A stretch of 64,000 nucleotides of DNA from Echinococcus granulosus. Taxonomy: Eukaryota; Platyhelminthes; Cestoda; Cyclophyllidea; Taeniidae. The DNA lies in assembly GCF_000524195.1 (NCBI RefSeq), contig NW_020170490.1:134664-198663 (forward strand), in the 5' to 3' direction. The translations under genes and the position numbers were made by a program. Positions within the stretch are counted from its first letter, which is position 1, and each line of letters begins with the position of its first letter. This document shows positions 46,201 to 56,548 of this stretch, piece after piece. The notes under the pieces are model-generated. The model searched no databases and was not told where the DNA came from. It saw nothing but the letters and a program-made list of their open reading frames with translations.

Positions 46201-47416
46201 ACCACTGCAAAACCTGCCCGAATCTACCGGTGCACCGCCCATACCCGGTCAGAGGGTAATGCCAATCCAGGATGGCGCTCATGAGCCCATACTTGCTGGT
46301 GTGCACATGAGTAACGTTGTTCGCACAGAGGAGTCCTTTGCAGATGACGGGAGTGATGAAGGCGCCGATGTGGATGAGGACGAAGAGCCCTCAGAACGAA
46401 ATGTTGCGCTGTCCACAGACCTCCTAAATGATGGATTGGAATCGCTGGCAGAGTAAGCCAAGCTCTCCTAAATTTTTGCAATAGTTGTTATCATTTCAAT
46501 GAAAAAAATATCTTTCTCTGTTCTAAAAGCCCTTCTGAAGTCACTTTTGGCCTGCCTACTGTTGGCATTGGTGGCAACGGGGCAGGCACATCAGACGTCG
46601 AGCTGGCCTTCCAGCATCCTGATGGTGCTTCAGCAGAAGAAGGTGGAGTGAGTTTAATGCTGCTGCAACCACTACCATCAGAAATGGATGGAGAGCAGAT
46701 GGGGGAAGAGGAGGTGGAGGATGAATTTGACGAGGAGGCCGCGTCTCAATCACCACCACAACCTCTGATCACTTCTCCTCCAGGACTCGGATTGATTCTG
46801 GAGGGCATGGACGCCAACCTTCAGCATCGCATGGCCTTTCTTCGTGGCAGAGAGTCCTCGGATTCTCAGGACTCCTTGCTGGCGGAAGATAATCGGTCTC
46901 GCGGGGCTTTGGACGAGTCGCGTGCACCCTTCAATATTAATGGTGAAACTGACCCCCAGGTAGATAAATTCAACTGTTAATTTAAATGTCTCCATTGATT
47001 TATGCTAACTAAATCATGTTTCATTATTTTAGCGTCTGGGAAGACCACCATCACCATTGGCTGTGCCGTCGTCATCCACAGACAGCCTATTCTGGATCCA
47101 TCGCCCCCAGCAGCGACACTCTGCATCTTCCTTATCCACATCCTCCTCCTCTCACGCACCGATGGCCGCGTGTAGCCAATCTGGTGATGGCAGTGTCGGT
47201 GGTAGTGTGGGGGGTGAGGACTCCCGCTCCGATGGGGAGGGTGAGGAGGGGGAGAGTGAGACTATGATGAGCAGGAACCGGGTGGCCACAATCGCTGCGG
47301 GCGTTGGAGAACCTCCTCGAACCACCGTGGACGCCTCCTCCCCTGTCAGCCCTTCCACGCCTACGCCGAATGACCTGTTCTCGGGAGATGATGGTGGTGA
47401 TGGTGATGCATCATGA
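40298..47416 (+). CDS. KLHL12: KLHL12-type BTB-BACK-Kelch CUL3 adaptor with long C-terminal tail
   Basis: Substrate adaptor of a CUL3 ubiquitin ligase; vertebrate KLHL12 targets Dishevelled and SEC31. Exons: 40298-40337, 40575-40744, 40892-41263, 42712-42861, 42943-43164, 44285-44477, 45161-45359, 45438-45698, 45805-46452, 46530-46959, 47033-47416; all phases close, 1022 residues. [23 protein letters not shown], then [39 protein letters not shown] and [20 protein letters not shown]. Six Kelch blades carry the double-glycine motif ([56 protein letters not shown]). [14 protein letters not shown] and [12 protein letters not shown] point to KLHL12 rather than other KLHLs. Human KLHL12 (568 residues) ends at the last blade. 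Here about 430 more residues follow, rich in Pro, Ser and acidic runs ([22 protein letters not shown]) with no known domain. Confidence 0.93.
46000..47416 (+). other. Low-complexity acidic/Ser/Pro tail of the KLHL12 homologue
   Basis: Three exon pieces (to 46452, 46530-46959, 47033-47416) stay in phase after the last Kelch blade and add about 430 residues. Composition shifts to Pro-rich (PPPSPPQ), acidic and Gly/Ser/Asp-rich stretches, ending near [10 protein letters not shown]. The tail is predicted disordered. It is part of the same reading frame and not a separate gene: the first tail exon begins within the last blade. Confidence 0.8.
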
Positions 47417-48756
47417 TGATGATAGCACTAATAATAATAATGTTGCCACGCTTTTTGTACATAGGAATTATTCTACCTAATATTACTTCTAACTTTTACA
47501 TCCAACATCATTATTGCTAAGTTGTTAACCCCATGCACATCTATTAAGACAATCCCGTAGTGTATCACCTGATATTTTACGCTGCCTGAAATAGCACTGT
47601 TTTTTTAATTTCCAGTTTTCTTCTGATAATGATAGGTATTATATTTGGCCACATCTTTTTAGCGCCCCAGCTGTTAACAGACGCAATATTGATGGAACGT
47701 TATGACAACAAGATGGTAGCCGAACTCCACACATACGCACACAATGAAGAGTAAACAAGCAAACCTTGCTGCTACAGTTTGTTTCTCCACGTGTTCCATA
47801 GGGCCTTTGTCTGTCGCACATGCGTTAGTCATTGCTACCTACCAAGCAATTTTAAATCAGGGCTGGATATGGATGATGTCATAGTGCTTGAAGATTACCC
47901 TAACGACAAAGGAAGACACAATACGCGGACAGAACAGGTATTATCGACGTGGAGGAGGGCTGATGGGGCTACTGGCATAGCCCGGAGGGCAAACCGCCTG
48001 ATGGAGGTGCATTGACGGAGGCCTTAAGTGGCCCCTTTACCAAAACGCATTGCAATATAATTAATCGACTTTTGGATTGATTTGACAGGCGCTGCATTTG
48101 TGGCTTCTGTGACCTTGCCTTGTTGGGGTTGCCATTGGCAACCTTCCCAGGAGAATTGTGCAACCGCGGGTGAATGTGGGCACGCGCGCGTGCGCGCGCA
48201 ACTTGATCGATCGGGAAGGGAGGGGCAAGAGGGAGAGGGAGGAAGCTTTGACGGTAGACGCAGGCACGCCCCAACCGGTATTAATGGCCTAGAGTGTGCC
48301 CTACTTGCAACGTGGAAGGCAAAATCTTGCACCAGCGCATATTTTCCTCTTTGTGGGGAATAAAAAAGCGGGTACCAATTTTGTAGGACGAACGATGCTG
48401 AAGTAAACATGAAGAGAGGCGGCTTTTATTTTGTCAAAATATTAAGTATGACTTTGATACTCGTTTGACTTTGAATGCTTTAGCAGTCTATTTTTGAAAT
48501 AGAATGCATCCGCCTTCATCTGTTGACTTGATCAATGGAGATGTGCAGCGTTTACCATCCATATCGTAGTGTTGGAACATCACAAATCCTGGTTTTTGAG
48601 ATCCCTTATTTTGCCAGAGCATTGGTCAGAATCAAGCCGCATCAAGGAACGCAGGCTAGTTGGAAATTCTAACTGGGCAATCTATTACAACTTGAGCATT
48701 TCACTGGCTAAATTCATCTGAGTTGTGGTAGTGACATATCCTTTATTTGCCTTCAG
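47417..48756. other. Intergenic after KLHL12
   Basis: No recognised gene. About 47940-48070 is a partial copy of the dispersed repeat. 48178-48202 is an alternating CG/CA run (CACGCGCGCGTGCGCGCGC), a potential Z-DNA-forming tract. ORFs here run through these elements and are not credible genes. Confidence 0.5.
47940..48070 (+). repeat. Dispersed repeat, partial copy D
   Basis: Matches the left part of copy C in the same orientation: GGGGCTACT near 47965, a GGAGG block near 48015, CCTTTACCAAAAC near 48035. Similarity fades to the right, so this is a truncated copy. Confidence 0.55.
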
Positions 48757-50439
48757 ATGAGCATACGAGCTTTACGGGGCCACCTTATTTCAAACGGTAA
48801 ATCTAGCTTGGATCGAGAATGCCTGAATTTGCTACACCGAAATATTAGACGGGAAAGACTAGAGAGAATTCGTAATTACCGCCACAATCAGGCACACAAG
48901 CATAAAATGAAGTTAAAATATACTCAAAAAAAACATTCGATTTCCCAGTTTAGTAATGCATCGATTGGGAAATTCGTCCTCCGATTATTATGAATCGTCG
49001 AAAGCGAAAAAACATTGTACCATAGCTAAATATGTTATTAAGGAAAAAATACTGACTCCATAAAATTACTCAACATTTGTTTTCGAATTATTAAGGAAAG
49101 AAGGGGAGATTGGCCAGATTCAGTCAGCTTTGTCCTTAGTAGGGCCTCGAAGGAGTACTTTCGAGAGGATTCCTGACTTAGCCGGCGGGGGCGTGTTAGG
49201 CTTTTGTTCAGCAACAACTTCTTGGGACTGCGACGGCTCATCTGTCGGTGCGGCACGTCGGGGGAATGGGAGGTAACTTATCACGCCAGAGACAACAGAA
49301 CTGCCGGCGGAGACGCCTGTGCACACGGCATCAACGCCAAGTGAGACGGCTCCGGTGGCACTAGACCAAATACTCGAACCAATGGCTCCGATTAATTTAC
49401 CGGTTTTGCCTACCAAGCCGGATTGGGGTACAGTTTTCCCAGATTTGGCCTCTGTAAGAAATTCATTGAATCTAAACTTGTATCTCACATTTTGTTAACA
49501 TTCCCCTTAGGGCGTCGGATATCGTTTGGCGATCAGTAGCAAAGTAAGGAATTAACAATGTCTTTGAAAGCAATCGAAATTATACGAATAAACTTATTTT
49601 ATACTTCGCGCTGAAAGGCCAATGCATCTTCTCGATCCTAAATAATATCAGATTGACGTTTAGGTTGGTAAGATTTCACGGGATATTTCACGAAGGGTAG
49701 TATTACAATACGGACCCAACCATATTATATAGAGGTCTCAAAATGATCTAAACCAAATGCTGGGATAACAAGTGCAGGATTTTAACCAGTCTTGGCAGGA
49801 AAATCCCTGACTTGCGTGCAAAACTAACATAAGGGCATGTTCACAAGTATTAATATGTACAGATGTCCAGTAAGTCTAATAGGTAACAAAAAAGGCACAA
49901 AAATAATGTAATGGAGTAGAATTTCCGCACTTGCAAAATGTAAAATTTTGTTATTTATGTTTCTCAGATCTACAATTAAATCAGTGAACTGGTCCGCCTA
50001 GGGTATTGAAACCAAAAATGCACGAAAAACAAGTTACAAATTTAAAGGATTGTAACTACTTATTTAAAATGCTTTAGGTAGGCAGTTACCATTCAGAAAA
50101 GCATCCCTTTCATTATCTGAAGATATGCCATAACAATAACGCTCCTCCGTATCGACGTATTCGGTGATTGGCAGTTTGACCTTTTGAGTCATTCAAAACA
50201 TATGAAATTTGCATTACCTTATTATTGCTTTTGATCATTAATATCACAAGAGGTTTTCAGAGAAACCGTCGCACCCAGAGTTAATTCAAGAATATAAGAA
50301 TTGGAGTGATGAATTGAATAAGGTAAGTGACAAACCGCAGCTTGAATAATTTTTACCTCATTGAAAGAAAATGGGTGTAAATTACGTATCCCAACCCTTG
50401 CAGAACGATACTACAAGACCTACCAAAAACGACGCATAG
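48757..50439 (+). CDS. Candidate small three-exon gene, unknown product
   Basis: Not recognised. Proposed exons are 48757-48796 (ATG placed directly after a TTCAG acceptor), 50261-50322 (flanked by TTTTCAG and GTAAGT) and 50404-50439 (after CCTTGCAG, ending in TAG). Phases close and give a 45-residue product: MSIRALRGHLISN, then EKPSHPELIQEYKNWSDELN, then a short polar end. The second and third exons have good splice signals; the first is less certain, and a 1.46 kb intron separates it. Earlier exons may exist. It interdigitates with the minus-strand candidate 49120-50396. Could be a small mitochondrial or flatworm-specific protein; no evidence decides this. Confidence 0.35.
49120..50396 (-). 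CDS. Candidate three-exon gene 3' end, unknown product
   Basis: Not recognised. Exons 50396-50357, 50180-50090 and 49451-49120 join in phase and read VGIRNLHPFSFNE, then VKLPITEYVDTEERYCYG and on to a small-residue, glycine/alanine/valine-rich segment (GKLIGAIGSSIW, GAVSLGVDAVCTGVSAG), a Pro-rich stretch and a basic end (LSKVLLRGPTKDKAD) before the stop. The segment could be a lipid-droplet or membrane-surface amphipathic region, or simply low complexity. No AUG is found, so further 5' exons (above 50396) are expected. The consistent phase of three exons is the main support. Confidence 0.45.
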
Positions 50440-51077
50440 GTCACTTGCTCAAGTACAGCACTCGGTCACACACTACTTTTTGATTCATACCAACAATAAG
50501 ACCAAAGTAAGCCTTTTAAAGGAAAACAACACTTTCATTGCTTAGTTTTTATTTTTCGTAGTACAACACTGCTTAGCTATAATCGTGGAAGTGTTAAAGG
50601 ACGAACTAGTGACTTCGCTTTATTTCACGCTTAAGCGATTATAAATTTTTAATAACTTTGGTACTGTTCTTTAGTTCATAAGCCTTTTTAAAAGCAAATT
50701 TTGATTTTCAACGCATAAATAAAAGATATTTTTTACCCTTTGTGTCTGCTACTGGTCAAAAGGAAATAAATCTTTCCAGACTTATTGTGGTCAAGAGGAT
50801 TTACTCTATTCTTACACGTAAACTACGTCCAACTACAAATGATTTGTTTTGTTTACTATAGACATGTGTGTCTGTCAACGAATTGCTAGAAGAGTGCGTT
50901 TGGAACTGACCATAACGCTAGAGGCACATATCCACACCCGAGCATACATTTCAAAATCCGACTTCGCAATAATGGATAGTGTTTTATTCATTGTTAATTT
51001 TCAACGCCAAAATTAAATAGCCTTTTACAAAGTAATGATGACTTTTGGGATCAAATTAGTTACACTGAAGCCGCACT
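50440..51077. other. Region downstream of IFT54
   Basis: AT-rich. It holds an IFT54 polyadenylation signal candidate (AATAAA on the minus strand at 50983-50988, about 90 nt past the stop). Any 5' exons of the minus-strand candidate 49120-50396 should be here, but none was identified. Confidence 0.4.
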
Positions 51078-53784
51078 TTACGAAGTTTCTGTCGACTGGA
51101 TCAGCATCTGCTGGATGGTTTGATCATTATTCAAAATGTTGGCCTTCACCGAAGCAATCGCCCGACGATACTGAGACTGCTTATGTTCAAATTGGGTCAG
51201 TTCTTCTTGCAACTGTGCAAGATAGAGATCAGTTTGGCTAAACGGAATCACACAAAAACGGCAAATTTAAATACGCATTCGTTAGTTGCCGTTAGCTAAA
51301 TCGAAACTACGAAAAACCGTTTACGCTTTGATTTTGTAAGTGCCTAAGTCAAACAGACCCCTCCATTTTTCGGATTCGTTGCTGTCGTCGCTCGTCCTCC
51401 TCCTTCCACTCGCGATACTCCGTTTGTATGCACTCGAAGTCCTCCTGCATTAAGTCAATCAACTTGCCAAGCGGTAGAGCAGATCTGGTTAGGTTTTGCA
51501 AAATCTGGCACAGTCTCTCCATCTCCCGCTCGGTCGCTTCGCGGTCGCGTTTCTTGGCCACCTCATTGACAACAATCAAGTTCTGAAAAATAATTTATAT
51601 TGTTTACTTATCAATCCTGAGTAAATCACGGCATCTTGACAAGCTGTCACTATTTTAAAAGTACATTAACGATTCCTTACTAAAAATTATTAAATTTTAT
51701 TTACTTACCGACTGTTTGCTTCCAGTGGGGTGGGGAGTGCCTTCTCCGCCAAGTTCCTTTTTCGCCCTTAGGAGTTTGGACACGAGGCCACCTGTTTGAA
51801 AGGACATAAAAAGGATCAAAGTTTAGGGGACAATTATGCATCTGTTCGCTTCGAATGATACATGAATGGAATCTTATCACCACATTAGTTGGTAATAAGG
51901 TCGCAACCTAAAACCTTTTCACCAATATCCACGGGGCGGCAGATAGTGGCATGGATCTCAGGACACCGCCACCACTCATAACACGGGTACCCACCATTAG
52001 CCTGTCCAATATCCTCGACGTCACTGAAATCGCCCTCACCGCCACTGGCATGCGCCAGGCGAATCCCCGAGACGTTCTCCTCCTCTCCCCCGCCTCTTCG
52101 TACATCGTCCTCATCTTCATCATCCGAGAAGATTTCGTTCTCCACCATGATTCCAGCCACTGAAGACGACGACAAAGCGTTTGATCCTGTCGGTTCCATC
52201 AGTTCTTGCGTCTTCTCTTTGGGAAATCTTAAAAATTTCAGGCAAACCAAGAGTGAAATAAGGGGAACGTTGATTTGTAGCTTTTTAATCTGACATGCAT
52301 TAAATATTTAGAAAATCAAGGAGAGAAATTGAAGATGCTGTCTGCTGCCTATGTTGCTAACTCACTCAGCAAATACAGGTGGATCCGGGGTGGGTGCCTT
52401 TGTTGAATTCTGTCCCGGAGAGGTCCTTGACAAATAAATAGGAAAAATTAATGAATGCAGTTGGATCGAGATAATGTGGGTGACACTCATCGCTTACTTG
52501 GCCGATAAATCCGTTTTTGTGGCCTGCTTTTCAAATTGAGGTGGCTCTAAGGTGAAAATTGAGAGGGTGAGAAAGCGTTATATATACACGAAGATTATGA
52601 TAGCCATATAATGTCCTCAAAACCTGCCTTTTAATTTATTTATCATCTTTTATAGAGGAAACCACCAATTTCACACTACATTGCGCGTGAATCCCCCAGT
52701 ATCATATAAAGGTGCATGAAGAGTAAATTTGAAAAATAAATTAACCAGTGATAGGTTTTTTAAGACCCTTTGCTGAAGAGGGTCTACTGGTTCGAGATTG
52801 AGGTGAAGTCGTCACAACCCCCTCTGTGACATTCGGTGTAGGCTGTAGATCGGTAGAACGTTCGCGTCCATTGTTGCTTGGTCCGGGCAGCTGAACCGTG
52901 GGTTTACTCCCAACCTCATCCCCCGATTTAACAACGACTTCTTTTGTAACGTCTGAACTCGTGTTTGATGGCTAGAAGGTTTTCATATTAAAGCCGCTTG
53001 AGCCTACCTTCGAAGATGACAACTTGTTTGACAGCTTCCTCGGTAATTCCTCATGCTATAATTTCCACTTAAATAGACATCAAGGAAACGTACTCTGTCC
53101 TTTTGTCTTTCTTGTGTGCGTTCAATTCTATCCTTGGAACGACTGCTTACAGGATTTCTTTTTCGACTTTCAGTAGCAGCACGTTTCGCAGGCTCGTGGA
53201 ATGAATTCACCCTGGAAAGCGCTGCACATGACAAATTATTTCCCGCAATTTCCAATTTACTTGTGTCTTTTTTCTTCTCCTTCTTATCGCATTTTGATGG
53301 GGATTCCTTGGCGATCTGTGCTACACCTAACGCCTTATTAACACATGCTGCATTATCAACCTAAAAATCCAATCTGATTTATCAACCTACGCCGTTGTTG
53401 ACAGCTCCCGCAAGAAGCTGAAGGAGAACGTTTGTGCGCTCAGCCTCTTTTCCCGAAATAATGCTGCCAACTTTAATGTCCAAGGCATGATTATGAGCTG
53501 CCGTAACGTAATCAATGACTTTTTTTAAGAAAGCGGATTTCGCATCCTTATCTTTAATGCAATCTACGTTCAATTCTTCTGCAGTAAAAAGACCCTTCAT
53601 AATTCCCGTTGAGTGGATAAGCTTGAAAGTATTTACCGTAATCATAACCTACTGCCAAACATATGTCATGAATGAACCGGAAAGGAGGTCGTGAAAGCAA
53701 TTTTTCTGTAAGTGGCGGTTTTTTAATTAACTTCCCAAGTGTGTCTTGAGTCTTCCTTATAACCTTTGGGTCAATATCACCCAT
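51078..53784 (-). CDS. IFT54: Intraflagellar transport protein 54 (TRAF3IP1/MIP-T3)
   Basis: IFT-B subunit that links the transport train to tubulin and kinesin-II in cilia. Exons: 53784-53653, 53621-53391, 53360-53094, 53055-53008, 52971-52746, 52546-52498, 52425-52366, 52227-51908, 51791-51709, 51582-51359, 51237-51078; every phase closes, 599 residues (human 691). The N-terminal calponin-homology-like domain has [50 protein letters not shown], and [12 protein letters not shown]. The centre is charged and low complexity ([19 protein letters not shown]) with an acidic patch SDDEDEDD. The C-terminal coiled coil has [32 protein letters not shown] and [16 protein letters not shown], all matching TRAF3IP1 in order. 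The first intron is only 31 nt. The start codon lies 5 nt after a TTGCAG acceptor. Confidence 0.94.
53622..53652 (-). other. 31-nt intron in IFT54
   Basis: The donor GTAGGT and acceptor TTTCAAG enclose 31 nt. Removing them gives the residue spacing expected between FRFIHDI and GIMKGL in TRAF3IP1. Similar minimal introns in this window include 22021-22054 (34 nt), 31375-31406 (32 nt), 8888-8925 (38 nt) and 9197-9237 (41 nt). Confidence 0.75.
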
Positions 53785-56548
53785 AGTCACTGCAAGTTAA
53801 AAATACGAAAAAAAGGTGTAAACTACGAAAAAAATGTTGGATGCAAGATATTTGTAAGTCGCACTCTAAAATACTGATATGTGACCCATTCAAGCGGTCT
53901 TAAAAGGTAGACTGGTCTATTATTCTGGGCATCTGACACGATTTAGCCTATGTAAAAAATTTGATCCCCTAAAAAAAATTTAGAATGAATTTTGCACCAA
54001 TAGGTTGACTTGAGAGAACTGGTGCAGCGCGCACACAAAGAGGCAGTAACAAACACCACTTCAATCACTGTTTTCATTTAGTAGTTTAATATTCCCCAAC
54101 ACTAGATCCATATACCATGTACTATAAGTCTTGATTTCTGATTTGTAATCTGCTGAATGTAAGTGATGCCTTCTTAAAAGCGAGAATGGAAAATAAGAGT
54201 TAATCTGATGCACACTGAGCTTTTTAAGAGCCCTAAGTGTAACCACACTAGCCAGCAGATTCAGTGCTCCGTTGATTTGTGTCGTTTACCGACTTGATAG
54301 TCTCAGCGTAACCAATCCATATAGGCAGTCAATTTATCAACAAAATTAAATTAATGCAACAATATTGCATCGACAATATTTTAATAAGTGCAAGCTTTTC
54401 CCAAACGAAACAAGGGCCAGTAATGATATGAAAAAATTTCAGAAATTAAATAGGACTTTAAAAAAATGATGGATGTCAGTGGAAAACAAAAAGCCTTAAA
54501 GTATTGCTGCGATTGTATTTTTTCTATTAAAACCTAGAGGCGATACCGTTGTTATAGTACCCAACTCCTTACCACAACGTTAAACAAAATGAGCCCGTTA
54601 ATTATTTTCTACACTATTTGATGCGGAGTAAATAGAATAAATCTTTGTATAGAAAACTATTGTTCTTTCCCCGGTTCAGTTTAAGAATGAATCAGATATC
54701 TTGGAATTTTCATGCGCATCAACCTAAATTACTGAAACTACAAAAAATGACTATTTTAATCACAAATTAACAAATTATTCTGTAAGATTTTTTGACTACC
54801 TAGGTTTTCTATTCTGCCTGTGACTAGTCGCCTGCTTTTGCCGCAAAATCACTACACAATTTCAGTCGCTGTCAGAAGAACAATCCCACCACCCCTCTAC
54901 TTACGCCCAAGGAAGCCTTAAATGCAGCGTTCTTCACAAAATTAAATGCGAAGGCTATCGACGACACCCAGTTATCCACCAAGTCTTGTACTAACCACAA
55001 GGCAACACCTTCAGCGCCTGAACAAGTGTGAAAAATGATCCACCCCACCAACGCTGCTCCTAGCTACAAACCACTCCTTCATCAAACCAAGTGGAACAGC
55101 ATCCCACATTTGCCACTATGTGTTGATTCACTGTCGCCGTGAAAGCAGAAATGAAGCGAACAGACTATGAGAACGGCAAAATCGCTGGAGTAGTACCGTA
55201 ATTGTATTTTCTTCAACGAAACTTGGTAGCGATGCCGCCATTATAGTGCCCAACTCCACATCACGTTGGAGAAAATATACTCGCCAAATATTCCCCAAAA
55301 AATCTGGTTTAAGGTGGGTTAAGTAACAGTTGGTTGCAATCTGGAATCTCATTACGGCTGTTTTATGGTTCATTTACCTCAAGAATTTCAAGCGTAAATT
55401 CCCTAACTACCAAGAGTTATGCAACCTCCTTGCCAAAAATTACAAAACCTCCTAACTGGCCATGAATCCTCATTGATTTACTAGACTTGTGTTCAGCCTG
55501 TGAGTAACCCTTCACTCACGCCAAAAGCCCACTACTTCTGCCGCAGTTTCAAACGCTACCCGATCTCCGCGCTACATATCCGAAGAACAAAGCCGCTGCT
55601 CCTAGACTTTCGCCCTAAGAAGCCTTAAATGAAACGCCCCCTACGGAAGCAATTAATCCCGACTCCGCTTCAGACCAAAACCGACAAACCCTAACGACAT
55701 CGCCCTACCAACCAATGACCACCGTGCCTCCAACTCCCGAACGGACCATAAAACACCGCCTCCAGCGCCTGAACAAAGGTGATACATCACCTCCCACACC
55801 GACGCCGCTTCTAGCCGCAAATCACACCTTCACCAAAACATGTGGAGCTAACCCCACGGCCGCCACCAGGTGTTGCCTCTCTGCTGCCGTGGGATTATAA
55901 AAGAAGCGAACAGCACCACAATCGTCGGCAAAACCGATTCGCGCACAAGTGAGCCCCAAGAATATGCAAACAGTTGTATGCACACTAAGAGATTGTGATG
56001 ATTGACAGACGAGTTTCAAGCCGAGGGCAGCCACGCCTACTGGGACTTAAATAGTAGATGAGAAATACAAGCGAAAAATCAAACATTTAACCAGGGAGGA
56101 GGAGGGGGGGGGGGGGAGATTAAGGAGAGAAAAAGGAAGGTAACCGCAATCAGTGGTGGAGAAAGAGAGGGAAAATGGATGAATGCGGAAGGCACGAGGG
56201 GATCAAGTGACAATGGAAAGCAGATTTAGAGGAGGCTACAGTGTATTGGAAACAGAGAAATAGACAGACTCGAGAGATAGGTGTACTAGAAAAATATACA
56301 CGTACATCTTTAGTAATGAGGCGTAAAAAGCGAACTAAATAAGGTGTTGGATGGGTGACAGACAACCAAAACGTACAACCACAAGCGCGCACGCATAAGT
56401 GTGTGCGTGTGTATGCATGTGCCCACCTCGGGAGAATGTGAGTCTACCTGCACCACGGGGAAATTCAATTCGATAGCCGGCAAATGACAAGGGTTGGGTT
56501 TCAAATTACTATGATAAAAGCGAGAGTAGCACGAAAAAATTAAATTCT
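53785..56548. other. Intergenic between adducin and IFT54
   Basis: No gene is seen in 2.7 kb. The right half holds a two-copy tandem repeat (54510-55935). A G homopolymer-rich tract lies at 56098-56120 and a GT/CA microsatellite at 56395-56425. The 56549-proximal part would include the adducin 3' UTR. Confidence 0.55.
54510..55935. repeat. Two-copy tandem repeat, unit about 0.7 kb
   Basis: Unit 1 (from about 54510) and unit 2 (from about 55199) share many blocks in the same order. ATTGTATTTT occurs at 54511 and 55199, ATAGT(A/G)CCCAACTCC at about 54556 and 55245, GAAGCCTTAAATG at about 54913 and 55620, CAGCGCCTGAACAA at about 55014 and 55763, and GAAGCGAACAG at about 55152 and 55896. The offset grows from 688 to about 745 nt, so unit 2 carries insertions. 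Substitution level is high, so the duplication is old. Confidence 0.75.

Noticed and set aside
47779..48015. 78-codon open frame downstream of KLHL12
   Set aside because: It runs into repeat copy D and has no homologous feature.
48757..48993. 78-codon open frame starting at the same ATG as the small-gene candidate
   Set aside because: A GT donor at 48797 in the right phase gives a better join to 50261. The unspliced tail is Lys/Asn-rich and looks like translated AT-rich intron. Kept only as an alternative.
49505..49537. Plus-strand exon-like block (after CCCTTAG, before GTAAGG)
   Set aside because: In the phase needed to join 48796 and 50261 it contains a stop codon.
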